Counted from the first letter of the stretch, positions 47,026 through 57,351 are shown. The stretch is DNA of 64,000 bases from Ruminococcus sp. (GCA_013911065.1 JACERV010000023.1:23589-87588); one strand, 5' to 3'. Notes: generated by a model from the sequence alone, not told the origin. Program-made: numbers and translations.

Positions 47026-47379
47026 TTATTCTAACAGAGTCCGGATTTTATGATACTCAGCATCTACTTTGCTGTATTTTTTATTCAAGGCTTTTTCATC
47101 GAGAGTATCCAGGGGCGTCTGCCTGAGAAATTCCGTCAGCTCGGAAGCTGCTTCCGCCAGGGGCGTCAGTTCCAGGTTCAGGCACAGGCCTTTGAGAGTA
47201 TGTATGGCCCGGAATGCATTCACGTAATCCTTTTTCTCGATAGTCTCTTTTACCTGAAGAAAGCTGGTATCTTTCAGGAACATATGCAGGTATTTTGAAA
47301 TACGTTCATCATTTGACAAACGGCGCAGCGCATTGGGATAAGAAGCGCCGATTGCCTCGTAAAAATCATGTGGATTCAC
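47026..47379 (-). CDS. Stand-alone Hpt (histidine phosphotransfer) protein
   Basis: 117 residues, all helical. The phosphorylated histidine is H60 in FRAIHTLKGLCLNL, the canonical HxxKG motif. Such proteins pass phosphoryl groups between a hybrid kinase and a response regulator. No kinase or regulator is adjacent, so its partner is elsewhere. It is next to the HAD phosphatase and probably co-transcribed with the genes upstream of it. Confidence 0.88.
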   Translation of the reverse strand: MNPHDFYEAIGASYPNALRRLSNDERISKYLHMFLKDTSFLQVKETIEKKDYVNAFRAIHTLKGLCLNLELTPLAEAASELTEFLRQTPLDTLDEKALNKKYSKVDAEYHKIRTLLE

Positions 47380-47396
47380 AACAATACCCTCTCTTT

Positions 47397-48206
47397 CTAT
47401 CTCATAAATTTTTCAATAACATATAGGATTCCGTCTTCATCATTGGAACGTGTGATAAAATCAGCAGTATCTTTCACAATATCCTGGGCATTTTCCATGG
47501 CAACTCCCAGTCCTGCATATTCAATCATAGACACATCATTATATCCGTCACCGCAGCATATCATCTGATCGGCAGTCATCCCAAGACTGTTAAGCAGCTT
47601 TTGAAGAGAATAGGCTTTGTCAATGCTCTTAGGCATGACTTCCAGAAAAAATGGTTCTGAGAGATAAACATTAAGAAATGTATGAAAACGCTTTTTCATG
47701 GCATCCATTGCCTCTTTTACAATGGATGGATCTCCTGTGACCAGCAGCTTGTTTATCGGGAATTGCAGGTAGTCAACAAAGTCGGGAATCTCCAGCACCG
47801 GCATTTTATTAATGAAAGCTTCCCGGTGCGTATACTCGTTGGGGGTAATACCAGACAGGATATTCTCTCCCTCATATGTCAGGACATCCAGACCGGGAAA
47901 AGAAGCGGTAATTGCACACACCTCAGGGATAACCTCAGGCGGCAGCGTCCTGCTGTAAAGTACTTCCCCGTCATAGCAGCGGGTAATGCATGCTCCGTTA
48001 AAGGAAAGAATGTAGCCCCCATATTGAGCCAGCTTTAATTCTTCTGCAAGAGGCAGTATACCGTTAATAGGGCGGCCGCTTGCAAGTACCACTTTTTTGC
48101 CTTCCTGCTGTAATTCAATAAGAGCGTTTCTTGTAGGTTCCGTAATTTCTTTTTTAGAATTGGTCAATGTACCATCCAAATCAAGTGCCAGCATTTGATA
48201 ATCCAT
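47397..48206 (-). CDS. Cof-type HAD hydrolase
   Basis: 269 residues. HAD motif I is ALDLDGTLTNS, motif II VVLASGRP, motif III with the K in SIDKAYSLQKLL, and motif IV ICCGDGYNDVSMI, with a C2-type cap between. It hydrolyses sugar phosphates or cofactor phosphates such as FMN or pyridoxal phosphate; the exact substrate is not shown. It follows MurF by two bases. Confidence 0.92.
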   Translation of the reverse strand: MDYQMLALDLDGTLTNSKKEITEPTRNALIELQQEGKKVVLASGRPINGILPLAEELKLAQYGGYILSFNGACITRCYDGEVLYSRTLPPEVIPEVCAITASFPGLDVLTYEGENILSGITPNEYTHREAFINKMPVLEIPDFVDYLQFPINKLLVTGDPSIVKEAMDAMKKRFHTFLNVYLSEPFFLEVMPKSIDKAYSLQKLLNSLGMTADQMICCGDGYNDVSMIEYAGLGVAMENAQDIVKDTADFITRSNDEDGILYVIEKFMR

Positions 48207-48208
48207 AA

Positions 48209-49579
48209 TTACCTCGTCTTCAGAGCTTCTACGATTTCGGGAAATTCCATTCCATGGGAAGCTTTTACTAATATTGTATCGCGGGCTGTTATCAGAGAGT
48301 CTATATGCTCCAGGAATTCAGCTTTTGTTTCATAATGGTAGATGTCTATATCTGGGTTTTCCCCTGCAGCACCCCGGGCAATCTCTTCAGAGAGAGTACC
48401 AATACAGATGAGCTGGCTGATACCGGCTTTCGCAGCATATTGCCCTACCTCGTAGTGCATTTCCTGTTCTGTCGGTCCCAGTTCAAACATATCTCCTAAA
48501 ATAGCGACAGTACGTCCATCTGCCTGGCTGAGAACATCTAAGGATGCTTTCATGGAGTCGGGGTTGGCATTGTAACAGTCATCGATGATGGTCAAGAGTG
48601 GGGTTTCAATCAGATTGTTACGGCCTGCAAGGGGCACCAGTGCCTCAATTCCCTGTTTGATTTCTTCATCGCTCATGTCAAGGGCACGTCCTACTGAAAC
48701 TGCAGCCAGGGCATTGTAAACCATATGTTCTCCAGGAACAGAAATATGTGCCGTAAATTCTGAGTCAGGAGTGCAGAATGTTGCAGATGTCCCTTTCAGC
48801 CCCAGGTTCTCTACATTTTTAACGGAATATTCACATTGGGGGCCAAACCCAAAGAATATAGGCTGAATCCGGTTGGCAGGGGTGACTGTCTGAAGCATAT
48901 CATCATCTCCGTTGAGGATAATGCTTCCCTGGGGATTCATAAATAAAAACATTTCTGTTTTTGCTTTCAGGATGCCTTCTCTGGACTTCAGCTGCTCCAG
49001 ATGAGCGCAGCCGATGTTTGTGAGAACGCAGATATCGGGCCGGGATATTCTGGCCAGCCGCTCCATTTCACCGAAATCACTGATTCCCATCTCCAGTATG
49101 GCAACTTCATGCTCTTCCTTAATATTAAAAATGGTGAGGGGAAGTCCGATTTCGTTATTGAAATTACCTTCTGTTTTTAACATATTATATTTCTGACTGA
49201 CAACGGAGGCAATCATTTCTTTTGTACTTGTTTTGCCCACACTTCCTGATATTCCCACCACTTTCAGGCGAAGGGAGCGGCGGTAGTGCTCTGCAATATC
49301 TCTGAGCGCCTGGGCACAGGAATTTACCATAATATAAGGATATGCAGCATTTTCTATACGCTTTTCAGATACGGCACACAATGCACCGTCATGAATAGAC
49401 TGGGGGATAAACATATGCCCGTCTACACGTGCGCCCCGAATTGCAATAAAAAGACAATCCTTCTGAATCTTACGGCTGTCTATGGTAACGCTGCTGACTT
49501 CCTTATAATAACTTTCTTCATCCCCATAATAAATGCCGCCGCATGCGACGGAAATTTCTTTTAATGTCATATTTCTCAT
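48209..49579 (-). CDS. murF: UDP-N-acetylmuramoyl-tripeptide D-Ala-D-Ala ligase
   Basis: 456 residues from ATG 49579 (MRNMTLKEISVACGG); the ATG at 49591 is almost touching AAAGGA. GISGSVGKTSTKEM is the ATP loop, IIDDCYNANPDSM the substrate-binding motif and VAILGDMFELG the C-terminal domain marker. It attaches D-Ala-D-Ala to the peptidoglycan precursor in the cytoplasm. The D-Ala-D-Ala ligase gene lies directly upstream, so the two act consecutively. Confidence 0.95.
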   Translation of the reverse strand: MRNMTLKEISVACGGIYYGDEESYYKEVSSVTIDSRKIQKDCLFIAIRGARVDGHMFIPQSIHDGALCAVSEKRIENAAYPYIMVNSCAQALRDIAEHYRRSLRLKVVGISGSVGKTSTKEMIASVVSQKYNMLKTEGNFNNEIGLPLTIFNIKEEHEVAILEMGISDFGEMERLARISRPDICVLTNIGCAHLEQLKSREGILKAKTEMFLFMNPQGSIILNGDDDMLQTVTPANRIQPIFFGFGPQCEYSVKNVENLGLKGTSATFCTPDSEFTAHISVPGEHMVYNALAAVSVGRALDMSDEEIKQGIEALVPLAGRNNLIETPLLTIIDDCYNANPDSMKASLDVLSQADGRTVAILGDMFELGPTEQEMHYEVGQYAAKAGISQLICIGTLSEEIARGAAGENPDIDIYHYETKAEFLEHIDSLITARDTILVKASHGMEFPEIVEALKTR

Positions 49580-49602
49580 GGTACATACCATCCTTTACTA
49601 CA

Positions 49603-50655
49603 TCAATATCTTGCTTTCAGGGATTTTTGGATAATCAATTCACATAAATCACCATACTCTATGCCCGCAGCTTTGGCTTCCTTTGGAAGAAGGCTGGCGA
49701 CTGTCATGCCGGGAAGAGTGTTCATCTCCAGACAATATAAATTTCCCTCCGCATCCAGTAGAAAATCAGCCCTGCTGTATACGTTCAGTTTCAATGCATG
49801 ATAAGCTTTTACTGTAAGAGTCTGCATTTTTTCAGAGACTTCCCGGCTGATGTCGGCAGGGCATACCTCGCGAGTGGCTCCATCCTGATATTTGTTGGCA
49901 TAATCAAAAAAACCTGTTTTCGGAATGATTTCAATGGGAGGAAGTGCCTCGCCGTCTATAATACCACAGGAAAATTCGCGCCCTTTTATATAAGATTCAA
50001 CAACAACCTCGTCTTCATACCGGAAGGATTTGGACAGGGCATGTGTGTATTCGTTCTGAGTGTTTACAATATAAACACCGATGCTGCTGCCGCCGGAACA
50101 TGGCTTTACAACTACCGGAAATTGCAGCCCCAGTGATTCTAGAGACTTGTCAGAGACATTTTTATGAAGGCTTATCCCCTGGGGAGTATCAATGCCTGAC
50201 TGCAGAAATACCTGCTTGGTAAAGCCTTTATCCATAGCAATGGCACAGCCCAGTGAATCCGGGCCGGTATATTTAATTCCAAGTAAATCGAAAGTGGCCT
50301 GCAATTTACCATTTTCGCCTTCTCCGCCGTGGAGGCCCAAAAATGTAATATCAGCCATACGGCAGAGTTCAATCACATTTGGTCCGAGGAAGCAATTGGA
50401 TTCGCCGGGGCGTGAAGCTTTAATTGCCTCAATATCAGGCTCGTCGGTACTGATACCTTTTGCAATCTCAAGTCCATGTCCGGGAAGCGTGAAAACTTCC
50501 TCTAAACGGTCCGGATCATAGTCCAGACCAAGAAAAACATCCAGCAAAAACACATCATGTCCCTTTTCCAATAATGTTTTACAGATACCTGCACTGGAGG
50601 AAAGTGACACGTCGCGTTCTGAGCTGAGCCCTCCGGCTAATACAATAATTTTCAT
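49603..50655 (-). CDS. ddl: D-alanine-D-alanine ligase
   Basis: 350 residues with ATP-grasp domains: VLAGGLSSERDVSL at the N-terminus, FLGLHGGEGENGKLQ, PVVVKPCSGGSSIGV and the metal-binding LEMNTLPGMT near the end. It makes the dipeptide used by MurF downstream. Length and motifs are standard. Confidence 0.95.
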   Translation of the reverse strand: MKIIVLAGGLSSERDVSLSSSAGICKTLLEKGHDVFLLDVFLGLDYDPDRLEEVFTLPGHGLEIAKGISTDEPDIEAIKASRPGESNCFLGPNVIELCRMADITFLGLHGGEGENGKLQATFDLLGIKYTGPDSLGCAIAMDKGFTKQVFLQSGIDTPQGISLHKNVSDKSLESLGLQFPVVVKPCSGGSSIGVYIVNTQNEYTHALSKSFRYEDEVVVESYIKGREFSCGIIDGEALPPIEIIPKTGFFDYANKYQDGATREVCPADISREVSEKMQTLTVKAYHALKLNVYSRADFLLDAEGNLYCLEMNTLPGMTVASLLPKEAKAAGIEYGDLCELIIQKSLKARY

Positions 50656-50673
50656 GACAATAAAATCTCCTTT

Positions 50674-52128
50674 TTAATACTCCTTGTTCATATCGTTCAA
50701 AAGCTTTGTCTTCGTATCATAAAGCTTCTGGGATAAGTCTACGTAAACCCTGTGAGGATAGAACAGACGCTTTGTTTCGTCCCAAAGCGTATCCTTTTCC
50801 TGCTTGCAATATTCTGCAATCTCCATGACAGATGGAGATTTGTATACACATTCTCCGTGAATAAATATGGGCTTTAACATCTCGCGCATAGTGTAACTGC
50901 CGCCGGGAAGCCGGGTTTTCTTCCAGGTTGCATTGGGGTCGAACAGTAAAAGCTCCTGATCGGTATCATAAATTTCATCAACAAAACAAACCAGATCCGC
51001 CCGGATTTTACCGGTCTTTTTATCATATACACGATAGATTGTCTTGTTGCCCGGATTTGTAATCTTTTCAACATTTTCTGAAATCTTAATTTTAGGAATA
51101 AATTCTCCCGCCTCGTTTTGTATAGCCGCCATTTTATACACACCGCCGAAAGAAGGGCAGTCTTTGGAGGTAATCAGATTTGTGCCTACTCCCCATGAGG
51201 TGATGGCAGCACCCTGCATCTTCAAATCGTGGATTAACAGCTCGTCCAAATCATTGGATGCGGCAATAAAGGCATCTGTAAAACCGGCCTGATCCAGCAT
51301 GGCGCGTGCCTTTTTGGACAGATATGCCAAATCACCGCTGTCGAGACGGATACCGTAGGATTTTGGGGTTATGCCTTCGTCACGCATCTCCTGGAAGACA
51401 CGGATTGCATTGGGGACACCGGATTTCAGAGTGTCATAAGTATCTACAAGAAGTGTGCATGAATTAGGATATAGCTTTGCGTATTCTTTAAAAGCAGTAT
51501 ATTCATCCTTAAAAGTCATAATCCAGCTATGGGCATGTGTTCCCATAATCGGGACGTCAAAAAGCTTGCCTGCCAGTACATTAGAGGTACCTACGCAGCC
51601 TCCGATCATAGCTGCTCTTGCACCATACAGACCGGCGTCAGGCCCCTGGGCACGGCGCAGGCCAAACTCCATAATACCGTCACCCTGGGCGGCAAAAACA
51701 ACACGGGAGGTCTTTGTCGCAATCAAACACTGATGATTGATAATATTCAAAATTGCAGTTTCAACAAGCTGTGCTTCCATGATAGGAGCAACCACTTTCA
51801 GGATTGGTTCTTTTGGGAAAATGACACTCCCCTCAGGAATTGCATAGATGCTTCCGCTGAAATGGAAGCCGCTCAGATAATGGAGGAAATTCTCGCTGAA
51901 CATACCGAGTCCCCGCAGATAATCCACATCTTCATAGCAAAAATGCAGGGTTTTGATGTATTCAATGACCTGTTCCAGCCCTGCCATAATGGAGTACCCG
52001 CTTCTGTTTGGGTTACTTCGGAAGAATACATCGAATACAACGGTTTCATTTTCCTGAGTTTCAAAATAGCCCTGCATCATAGTCAGCTCGTACAGGTCTG
52101 TCAACAGTGTAAGATTTTGCGCACCCAT
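50674..52128 (-). CDS. pncB: Nicotinate phosphoribosyltransferase
   Basis: 484 residues. It begins NLTLLTDLYELTMMQGYF, the family signature, and contains GLRRAQGPDAGLYGARAA and the phosphate loop region IRLDSGDLAYLSKKAR. It salvages nicotinate to nicotinate mononucleotide with PRPP and ATP for NAD synthesis. It is separated by only 18 bases from ddl and may share the transcript. Confidence 0.95.
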   Translation of the reverse strand: MGAQNLTLLTDLYELTMMQGYFETQENETVVFDVFFRSNPNRSGYSIMAGLEQVIEYIKTLHFCYEDVDYLRGLGMFSENFLHYLSGFHFSGSIYAIPEGSVIFPKEPILKVVAPIMEAQLVETAILNIINHQCLIATKTSRVVFAAQGDGIMEFGLRRAQGPDAGLYGARAAMIGGCVGTSNVLAGKLFDVPIMGTHAHSWIMTFKDEYTAFKEYAKLYPNSCTLLVDTYDTLKSGVPNAIRVFQEMRDEGITPKSYGIRLDSGDLAYLSKKARAMLDQAGFTDAFIAASNDLDELLIHDLKMQGAAITSWGVGTNLITSKDCPSFGGVYKMAAIQNEAGEFIPKIKISENVEKITNPGNKTIYRVYDKKTGKIRADLVCFVDEIYDTDQELLLFDPNATWKKTRLPGGSYTMREMLKPIFIHGECVYKSPSVMEIAEYCKQEKDTLWDETKRLFYPHRVYVDLSQKLYDTKTKLLNDMNKEY

Positions 52129-52284
52129 AAATAATCTCCTTTTGAGTCATCAATATTCATTCTGAACTTTTTGGGTAGTGACATGTAAATTTAAGTGCAG
52201 TGAAAAGTTTGTTTTTCACTTTCATTTTCTATGGAATCAAGTATAACATATGTAAAAAGAAAGTAAAAGGAAAAGAGTTTGTAT

Positions 52285-53424
52285 TCAGGTATGACAGTTT
52301 TCCAGTTCACCACCACTAGCCTGGTAGATGGTGATACTGCCCTTATTCTTTTTGGATTCATACAGTGCATGGTCAGCATATTCAAGCAGTTCCAGGGTAG
52401 TGATGCCGTGCTCGTAACGGGCAATCCCGAAACTGGCGGTGACTCCCCGGAAGTCCTCAAAATGCTTAATCTCCATGAGCTCCCGCTGGATGCCATGACA
52501 TGTTTCTAAAACATTTTCTATAGGCTCATTTTTAAATAAAATACAGAACTCGTCCCCTGCGAAGCGGAATGCCGGATGGGGCTCACTGTACTGTTTTAAT
52601 ATGGCGGCAAATTCTTTCAAAAAATCATCGCCTCTTATATGTCCCAGCGTATCATTTATTTTCTTGAAATCATCCACATCAATCATTGCAAATACAAAAT
52701 TGTCAGGGCTGTTTTCTATAGCATCTAAATGTTCCTGCAAGGCTGTACGGTTGTAAAGAGAAGTCAGGGTGTCACTTAGCAGCTTTGTCTTTAGCTGGAA
52801 CCGTTCTATCTCTCTTTTGACACTGGCTTCATTTTTTAGCCGCTCATAATAAAGGACGACTAATGAAATAGCATAAATAAAAATCAGTATCGCCAGAGTA
52901 ATCCCGAAATTAATGACTCCCTCACTGTCCTTAAAAATACTGACTTTATCCGGATCCCAGAAAATCAGTAATTCCCCCACTATTTCCGTAATCAGGCCAA
53001 GAACTGCCGTTGTAGTCGTAAGACGGTAGTCCCCATATACTGTGGTCAGTATAATTGGAATTCCAAACAGCATATGGAGAGCCGGAAAGATATTATGGAC
53101 AATAAGCAGGATGAAACAAATCACAACCAGGCAAAGAGATACCGCATATTTTTTCAGGGTTCTGCTTTTGCTGTTTCGAAGCACTAAATATAAAATGCCG
53201 ACTGCTATTAAATTCAGTACTGCGGGAGACACAATATATTTGAATATATAAACTGGTATCGTTGACGTTGGAATATCCAAACGGTATAAGACCCAAAACA
53301 TTAATAGTTCTACTCCAAAAGCAGTAAGTACAGACCAAAGATTGATTCTTTTGTGTAATTCCATCCAGCGGTCTTCGATTCTTGCATCTTCCTCTTGAAT
53401 TTGGATAATAGGTGGATTCTGCAT
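52285..53424 (-). CDS. Membrane diguanylate cyclase (AGDEF)
   Basis: 379 residues. About six membrane helices in the first 200 residues (WSVLTAFGVELLMFWVLY and further) are followed by a coiled coil and a GGDEF domain (TLTSLYNRTALQEHL, IDVDDFKKINDTLGH). The signature is RFAGDEF, an active alternative to GGDEF. The RxxD inhibitory site is not present. It makes cyclic-di-GMP in response to an unknown membrane signal. Confidence 0.9.
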   Translation of the reverse strand: MQNPPIIQIQEEDARIEDRWMELHKRINLWSVLTAFGVELLMFWVLYRLDIPTSTIPVYIFKYIVSPAVLNLIAVGILYLVLRNSKSRTLKKYAVSLCLVVICFILLIVHNIFPALHMLFGIPIILTTVYGDYRLTTTTAVLGLITEIVGELLIFWDPDKVSIFKDSEGVINFGITLAILIFIYAISLVVLYYERLKNEASVKREIERFQLKTKLLSDTLTSLYNRTALQEHLDAIENSPDNFVFAMIDVDDFKKINDTLGHIRGDDFLKEFAAILKQYSEPHPAFRFAGDEFCILFKNEPIENVLETCHGIQRELMEIKHFEDFRGVTASFGIARYEHGITTLELLEYADHALYESKKNKGSITIYQASGGELENCHT

Positions 53425-53474
53425 CCGGCTTTCACCTCTTTCTTATCACTGTATCCTCAGCGTGGCCGGGCGGG

Positions 53475-54209
53475 TTATACCAGGTCTGCATTTTTGTGAA
53501 TTGTCTCCCGGATTATATTCTGTACATAATGACCGATATGTTTTTTCTCTTCCTTGTCCAGATCATTTGGATAGATAGGCTTTCCATATTCAATTATTAC
53601 ATGAGTTTTCTTAATACGCGGAAACTGCTTCTCAAATATAGCGCAGGTATTATTCAGAGATATCGGCACAATAGCACAGTTTGTTTTAACCGCAATTTTA
53701 AAAGCCCCGTCTTTAAACGGCAGCATACTCAGTTCTTCTCCTTTATTTCTCGTACCTTCCGGAAAGATACAGATGGAGATTCCTTGTTTAACATAATCAA
53801 TAGCCTGCAAGATGGTTTTCAACCCCTCTTTTGGATTCTCGCGGTCCAAAAACAGACAGTACAGATAGCGCATCCAGGTGGAGAGCAGCGGAATATGCTC
53901 CATTTCCTTCTTGGCCACGTATCCGGTCAAGCGTTCGCACCGGCTGTAGGTAAGCAGAATATCAAAAAAGCTGCGGTGGTTGCCGATATAAAGTACCGGT
54001 TCATCGGGGATATTTTCCGCACCGATAATGGTTGTCCGGACACCGGTCATTTTCAGCATCACACGAAATGCCCATTGTACGGCGCGCAAGGAACTGTAGT
54101 CTCGCTTACTGCGGCTGAATTTGCCGATGATCCATTCCACAAAAAACACAGGAATAGAAAAAATTAAATATAAAACCAAAAAAATTGAAATACATATAAA
54201 CCGGAACAT
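53475..54209 (-). CDS. plsC: 1-acyl-sn-glycerol-3-phosphate acyltransferase
   Basis: 244 residues. An N-terminal membrane helix (FICISIFLVLYLIFSIPVFF) is followed by the acyltransferase core: NHRSFFD (H-x4-D catalytic motif) and the FPEGTR motif of the glycerophosphate-binding site. It acylates lysophosphatidic acid at the membrane for phospholipid synthesis. Confidence 0.93.
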   Translation of the reverse strand: MFRFICISIFLVLYLIFSIPVFFVEWIIGKFSRSKRDYSSLRAVQWAFRVMLKMTGVRTTIIGAENIPDEPVLYIGNHRSFFDILLTYSRCERLTGYVAKKEMEHIPLLSTWMRYLYCLFLDRENPKEGLKTILQAIDYVKQGISICIFPEGTRNKGEELSMLPFKDGAFKIAVKTNCAIVPISLNNTCAIFEKQFPRIKKTHVIIEYGKPIYPNDLDKEEKKHIGHYVQNIIRETIHKNADLV

Positions 54210-54435
54210 CAGAGGAACCTCTTTTCTTTCAAAATGTCATGCATTTGTAATTATACAAAAGCAGGCATCAAAAAACAAGTAATGTAAGGAATATTCAATA
54301 GAAAACCCAAGTTTTTATAGCGGAAACGGATAAAAAAGGTTCTGCTTCAGACTAGTTATGTGCAGTACCGAAAAAAGAATAATCGGGACATTTACATAAT
54401 AAGATAATAATGAGAATATACCGCGGGGATTGGAT

Positions 54436-54843
54436 ATGAAGAAGAAAATATTGTATCTGGCGGGGTTTTTGCTTGTGCTGATGCTGACGGGGTGTATTTC
54501 GCGGCCACAGAAAACCGAAAAGCTGCGGGATTTGGAGTTTACTGTTATAGATAAGGAGAGGGTACCGAATGAACTAAAGCAGGCAATTCTGGAAAGCAGA
54601 GAACTGCCATTTAAGCTCACATATGCGGATCAGGGGTATCTGTTTATTGCAGAAGGATATGGCCCCCAGCCGAAAAGTGGGTACAGTGTGGAAGTGACAG
54701 GACTTTATGAAACAGAAAATGCTGTTTATATACATACGAATCTGCTGGGCCCTGAAAAGGGAGAAAAGACGAAAGATGTGACGACTTACCCTTATGTAGT
54801 GGTAAGAATGGAATATATAGCAAAAAATGTTGTTTTTGATTAG
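54436..54843 (+). CDS. PrcB-like lipoprotein
   Basis: 135 residues from ATG 54436 (MKKKILYLAGFLLVLMLTGC), with GGGGA upstream. The lipobox is LTGC. The C-terminal 90 residues match the PrcB_C domain (SGYSVEVTGLYETENAVYIHTNLLGP and TYPYVVVRMEY). Relatives stabilise or inhibit surface proteases. It lies seven bases before the SipL-like gene, so it could take part in the sporulation envelope. Confidence 0.78.
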   Translation: MKKKILYLAGFLLVLMLTGCISRPQKTEKLRDLEFTVIDKERVPNELKQAILESRELPFKLTYADQGYLFIAEGYGPQPKSGYSVEVTGLYETENAVYIHTNLLGPEKGEKTKDVTTYPYVVVRMEYIAKNVVFD

Positions 54844-54855
54844 AGGAGGATGCAT

Positions 54856-56415
54856 ATGGAATTAATCAAGAAGCCGATTCATTACACACAGGAGGGGAAA
54901 CGGACCTTTGACCAGTTTTACCTGGATGAGGATTACAACGTTCCAGACGCAAAGGATGATGTACAGCAGATTATCAGAGGAACCGGAACGATAAAAATTG
55001 AAGATATTAAATTGGTTGAGAATTACATACGCATTTCTGGGAAATTATATTTTCAGATTCTTTATTTGACAGCAACAGGTGATCCGCAGCCGGCAGTTCT
55101 GGAAGGAAAGATTCCTTTTGAAGAGATGGTGTATACAGACGGCGGGGAAATGGAAAACTATTTCATACAGAACATCCGTATAGAATTTGCCGCAACATTA
55201 GTACATTCCAGAAAATTGAGCATCCGGGCTATGATAGAGATGGAAATCGGAAGAGAAAAACTGGAGGATGAGGAGACCACCGTAGATGTGGACTGTTCGG
55301 TTCCGATTCACAAGAAAATGAAAAATGTAAATCTTCTGGAACTGCACACAACGAAGAAAGATACATACCGGATTAAAGAAGAAGTTACCCTCCCTGGCAC
55401 AAAGGAGAGTATCGGACAGCTTCTTTTGACGGATGTGGGCAGCAGAAAATTAGAAATCAGGCTGGGGCAGGATGAAATGCAGATAAAGGGCGAACTGCTT
55501 ATATTCTGCATGTATAAGTCAGAGGACGGAAAGACGGACTGGCTGGAACAAAGCGTTCCCTATGAGGGCAGGATTGAGTGCGCCGGTGCGGAGGAAGGGA
55601 TGTATTATTATGTCCACAACAACCTGGAAGACACTCTTGTGGATGTCCGGATGGATGAAGACGGGGAAATGCGTGTTCTGGGGATAGAGGGAACACTAAG
55701 CCTGCGGATGAATATTTATCTGGAAGAAGAGGTTGAACTGCTGGAAGACATGTACTCTTTGGAGCAGAACTGCAATTTTGATACAAGAGATGCAGTCTAT
55801 GAAGAACTGCTTGTTCAAAATTATTCGAAATGCAAAGTGTCAGAACGCTTGTCCCTTCCGGAGCTAAAGGATGATGTACTGCAGATCTGCCACAGCGACG
55901 GCAGTGTGCAGATAGAGCATATGGAGCTGACAGATGACGGAATCCAAATAGAAGGAATTCTGCATATTTCTTTCTTATATCTGAAAGCGGATGACGCTGC
56001 GCCATTCGGAAGCTGGCAGGGGATTATGCCGTTTTCTTACTTGCTGGAGTGTCCGGGAATGACCGCTGACGCACGCTACAATATTTCTTATCACGTAGAA
56101 CAATTATCTGTAAACCTGGCCGGCAGTGAGGCTGTAGAAGTAAAAGCTGTCCTGGCATTTGACACATTTATGAGGAAACCGGTCCATATGCAGGTGATTA
56201 CCGATGTGGAACTCACTCCTATCTCTATGGAAGAAATGGAAAGACGCCCGGGAATTGTGGGATATATTGTGAAAGAGGGAGATGAGCTTTGGAATCTTGC
56301 AAAAGATTACATGACTACAATAGAAGGAATAAAGGAAATAAACGGATTGGAATCAGATTGTGTAAAGCCTGGTGATAAGCTGTTGATTTTTAAAGAAAAC
56401 ATGAGTATAATATAG
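54856..56415 (+). CDS. SipL-like spore protein (DUF3794 repeats plus LysM)
   Basis: 519 residues from ATG 54856, six bases after GGAGG. The body is two to three DUF3794 (SPOCS) beta-rich domains with the repeated pattern DVPDAKDDVQQIIRGTGTIKIE and LPELKDDVLQICHSDGSVQIE (near residues 30 and 335). The last 50 residues form a LysM motif (GYIVKEGDELWNLAKDY). This architecture matches SipL, the SpoIVA-interacting coat protein of Clostridia. It supports a spore-forming host. Confidence 0.85.
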   Translation: MELIKKPIHYTQEGKRTFDQFYLDEDYNVPDAKDDVQQIIRGTGTIKIEDIKLVENYIRISGKLYFQILYLTATGDPQPAVLEGKIPFEEMVYTDGGEMENYFIQNIRIEFAATLVHSRKLSIRAMIEMEIGREKLEDEETTVDVDCSVPIHKKMKNVNLLELHTTKKDTYRIKEEVTLPGTKESIGQLLLTDVGSRKLEIRLGQDEMQIKGELLIFCMYKSEDGKTDWLEQSVPYEGRIECAGAEEGMYYYVHNNLEDTLVDVRMDEDGEMRVLGIEGTLSLRMNIYLEEEVELLEDMYSLEQNCNFDTRDAVYEELLVQNYSKCKVSERLSLPELKDDVLQICHSDGSVQIEHMELTDDGIQIEGILHISFLYLKADDAAPFGSWQGIMPFSYLLECPGMTADARYNISYHVEQLSVNLAGSEAVEVKAVLAFDTFMRKPVHMQVITDVELTPISMEEMERRPGIVGYIVKEGDELWNLAKDYMTTIEGIKEINGLESDCVKPGDKLLIFKENMSII

Positions 56416-56463
56416 GTATAATGTATACAAGATACACCGTATATATCTTTTGGAGGACACAGG

Positions 56464-57351
56464 ATGAAACAGATAGAGTTAAAGGCACTTGCCAAAATTA
56501 ATCTGGGGCTGGATGTACTGGGGAGAAAAGAGAACGGATACCATGATGTACGGATGGTAATGCAGTCTATTTATTTATACGATGATGTGAAAATTGAGCG
56601 GATGAAAAGACCGGGAATTGAAATAAGGACGAATTTATATTTCCTTCCCTTGGATGAAAACAACATCGCATACAAAGCGGCTGCTATGCTGATAGAGGAG
56701 TTTCAGATAAAAGAAGGCGTCATTATTACCTTGAATAAGCACATTCCGGTGGCAGCAGGCATGGCGGGCGGCAGTTCGAATGCCGCTGCTGTCCTGTTTG
56801 GAATGAACCGTATGTTCGGGCTTGGGCTGTCGCAGCAGGAATTGATGGACAAGGGGGTAAAGCTGGGAGCAGATGTACCCTACTGCATTATGCGGGGGAC
56901 GGTGCTGGCGGAAGGAATCGGGGAAAAACTAACGGAACTGCCGGCTATGCCTAAATGCGTTGTCCTGGTAGCAAAGCCGCCCATCAGCGTATCTACAAAA
57001 ACCATATATAGTGCTTTGGATGCCCAGGAGATTATAAAACACCCGGACATTGATGGTTTGATAGCAGGATTGAAGAGAGGGAGTCTTCCTGAGATTGCTT
57101 CGGCAATGGGAAACGTTTTGGAGGATGTGACCATACCCATGCATCCTGTTATACAGGATATCAAAAATGAGATGAAAGCTGAAGGCGCTTTGAATGCAAT
57201 GATGAGCGGAAGCGGTCCTACGGTTTTCGGTCTTTTTAACAGCAAGGCACAGGCAAGGAAGGCACAGGATAAAATTAGAGAAAAGGCACTGGCAAAGCAG
57301 GTGTATGTGACGAACATACACAGTGCGGGGAGGACAGAATATGGAACCTAA
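56464..57351 (+). CDS. ispE: 4-diphosphocytidyl-2-C-methyl-D-erythritol kinase
   Basis: 295 residues, a GHMP kinase. LKALAKINLGLDVLGRKENGYH is the N-terminal signature, HIPVAAGMAGGSSNAAAVL is the ATP loop and MMSGSGPTVFGLF the C-terminal motif. It phosphorylates the fourth intermediate of the MEP isoprenoid pathway. It overlaps the GntR gene by 11 bases. Confidence 0.95.
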   Translation: MKQIELKALAKINLGLDVLGRKENGYHDVRMVMQSIYLYDDVKIERMKRPGIEIRTNLYFLPLDENNIAYKAAAMLIEEFQIKEGVIITLNKHIPVAAGMAGGSSNAAAVLFGMNRMFGLGLSQQELMDKGVKLGADVPYCIMRGTVLAEGIGEKLTELPAMPKCVVLVAKPPISVSTKTIYSALDAQEIIKHPDIDGLIAGLKRGSLPEIASAMGNVLEDVTIPMHPVIQDIKNEMKAEGALNAMMSGSGPTVFGLFNSKAQARKAQDKIREKALAKQVYVTNIHSAGRTEYGT

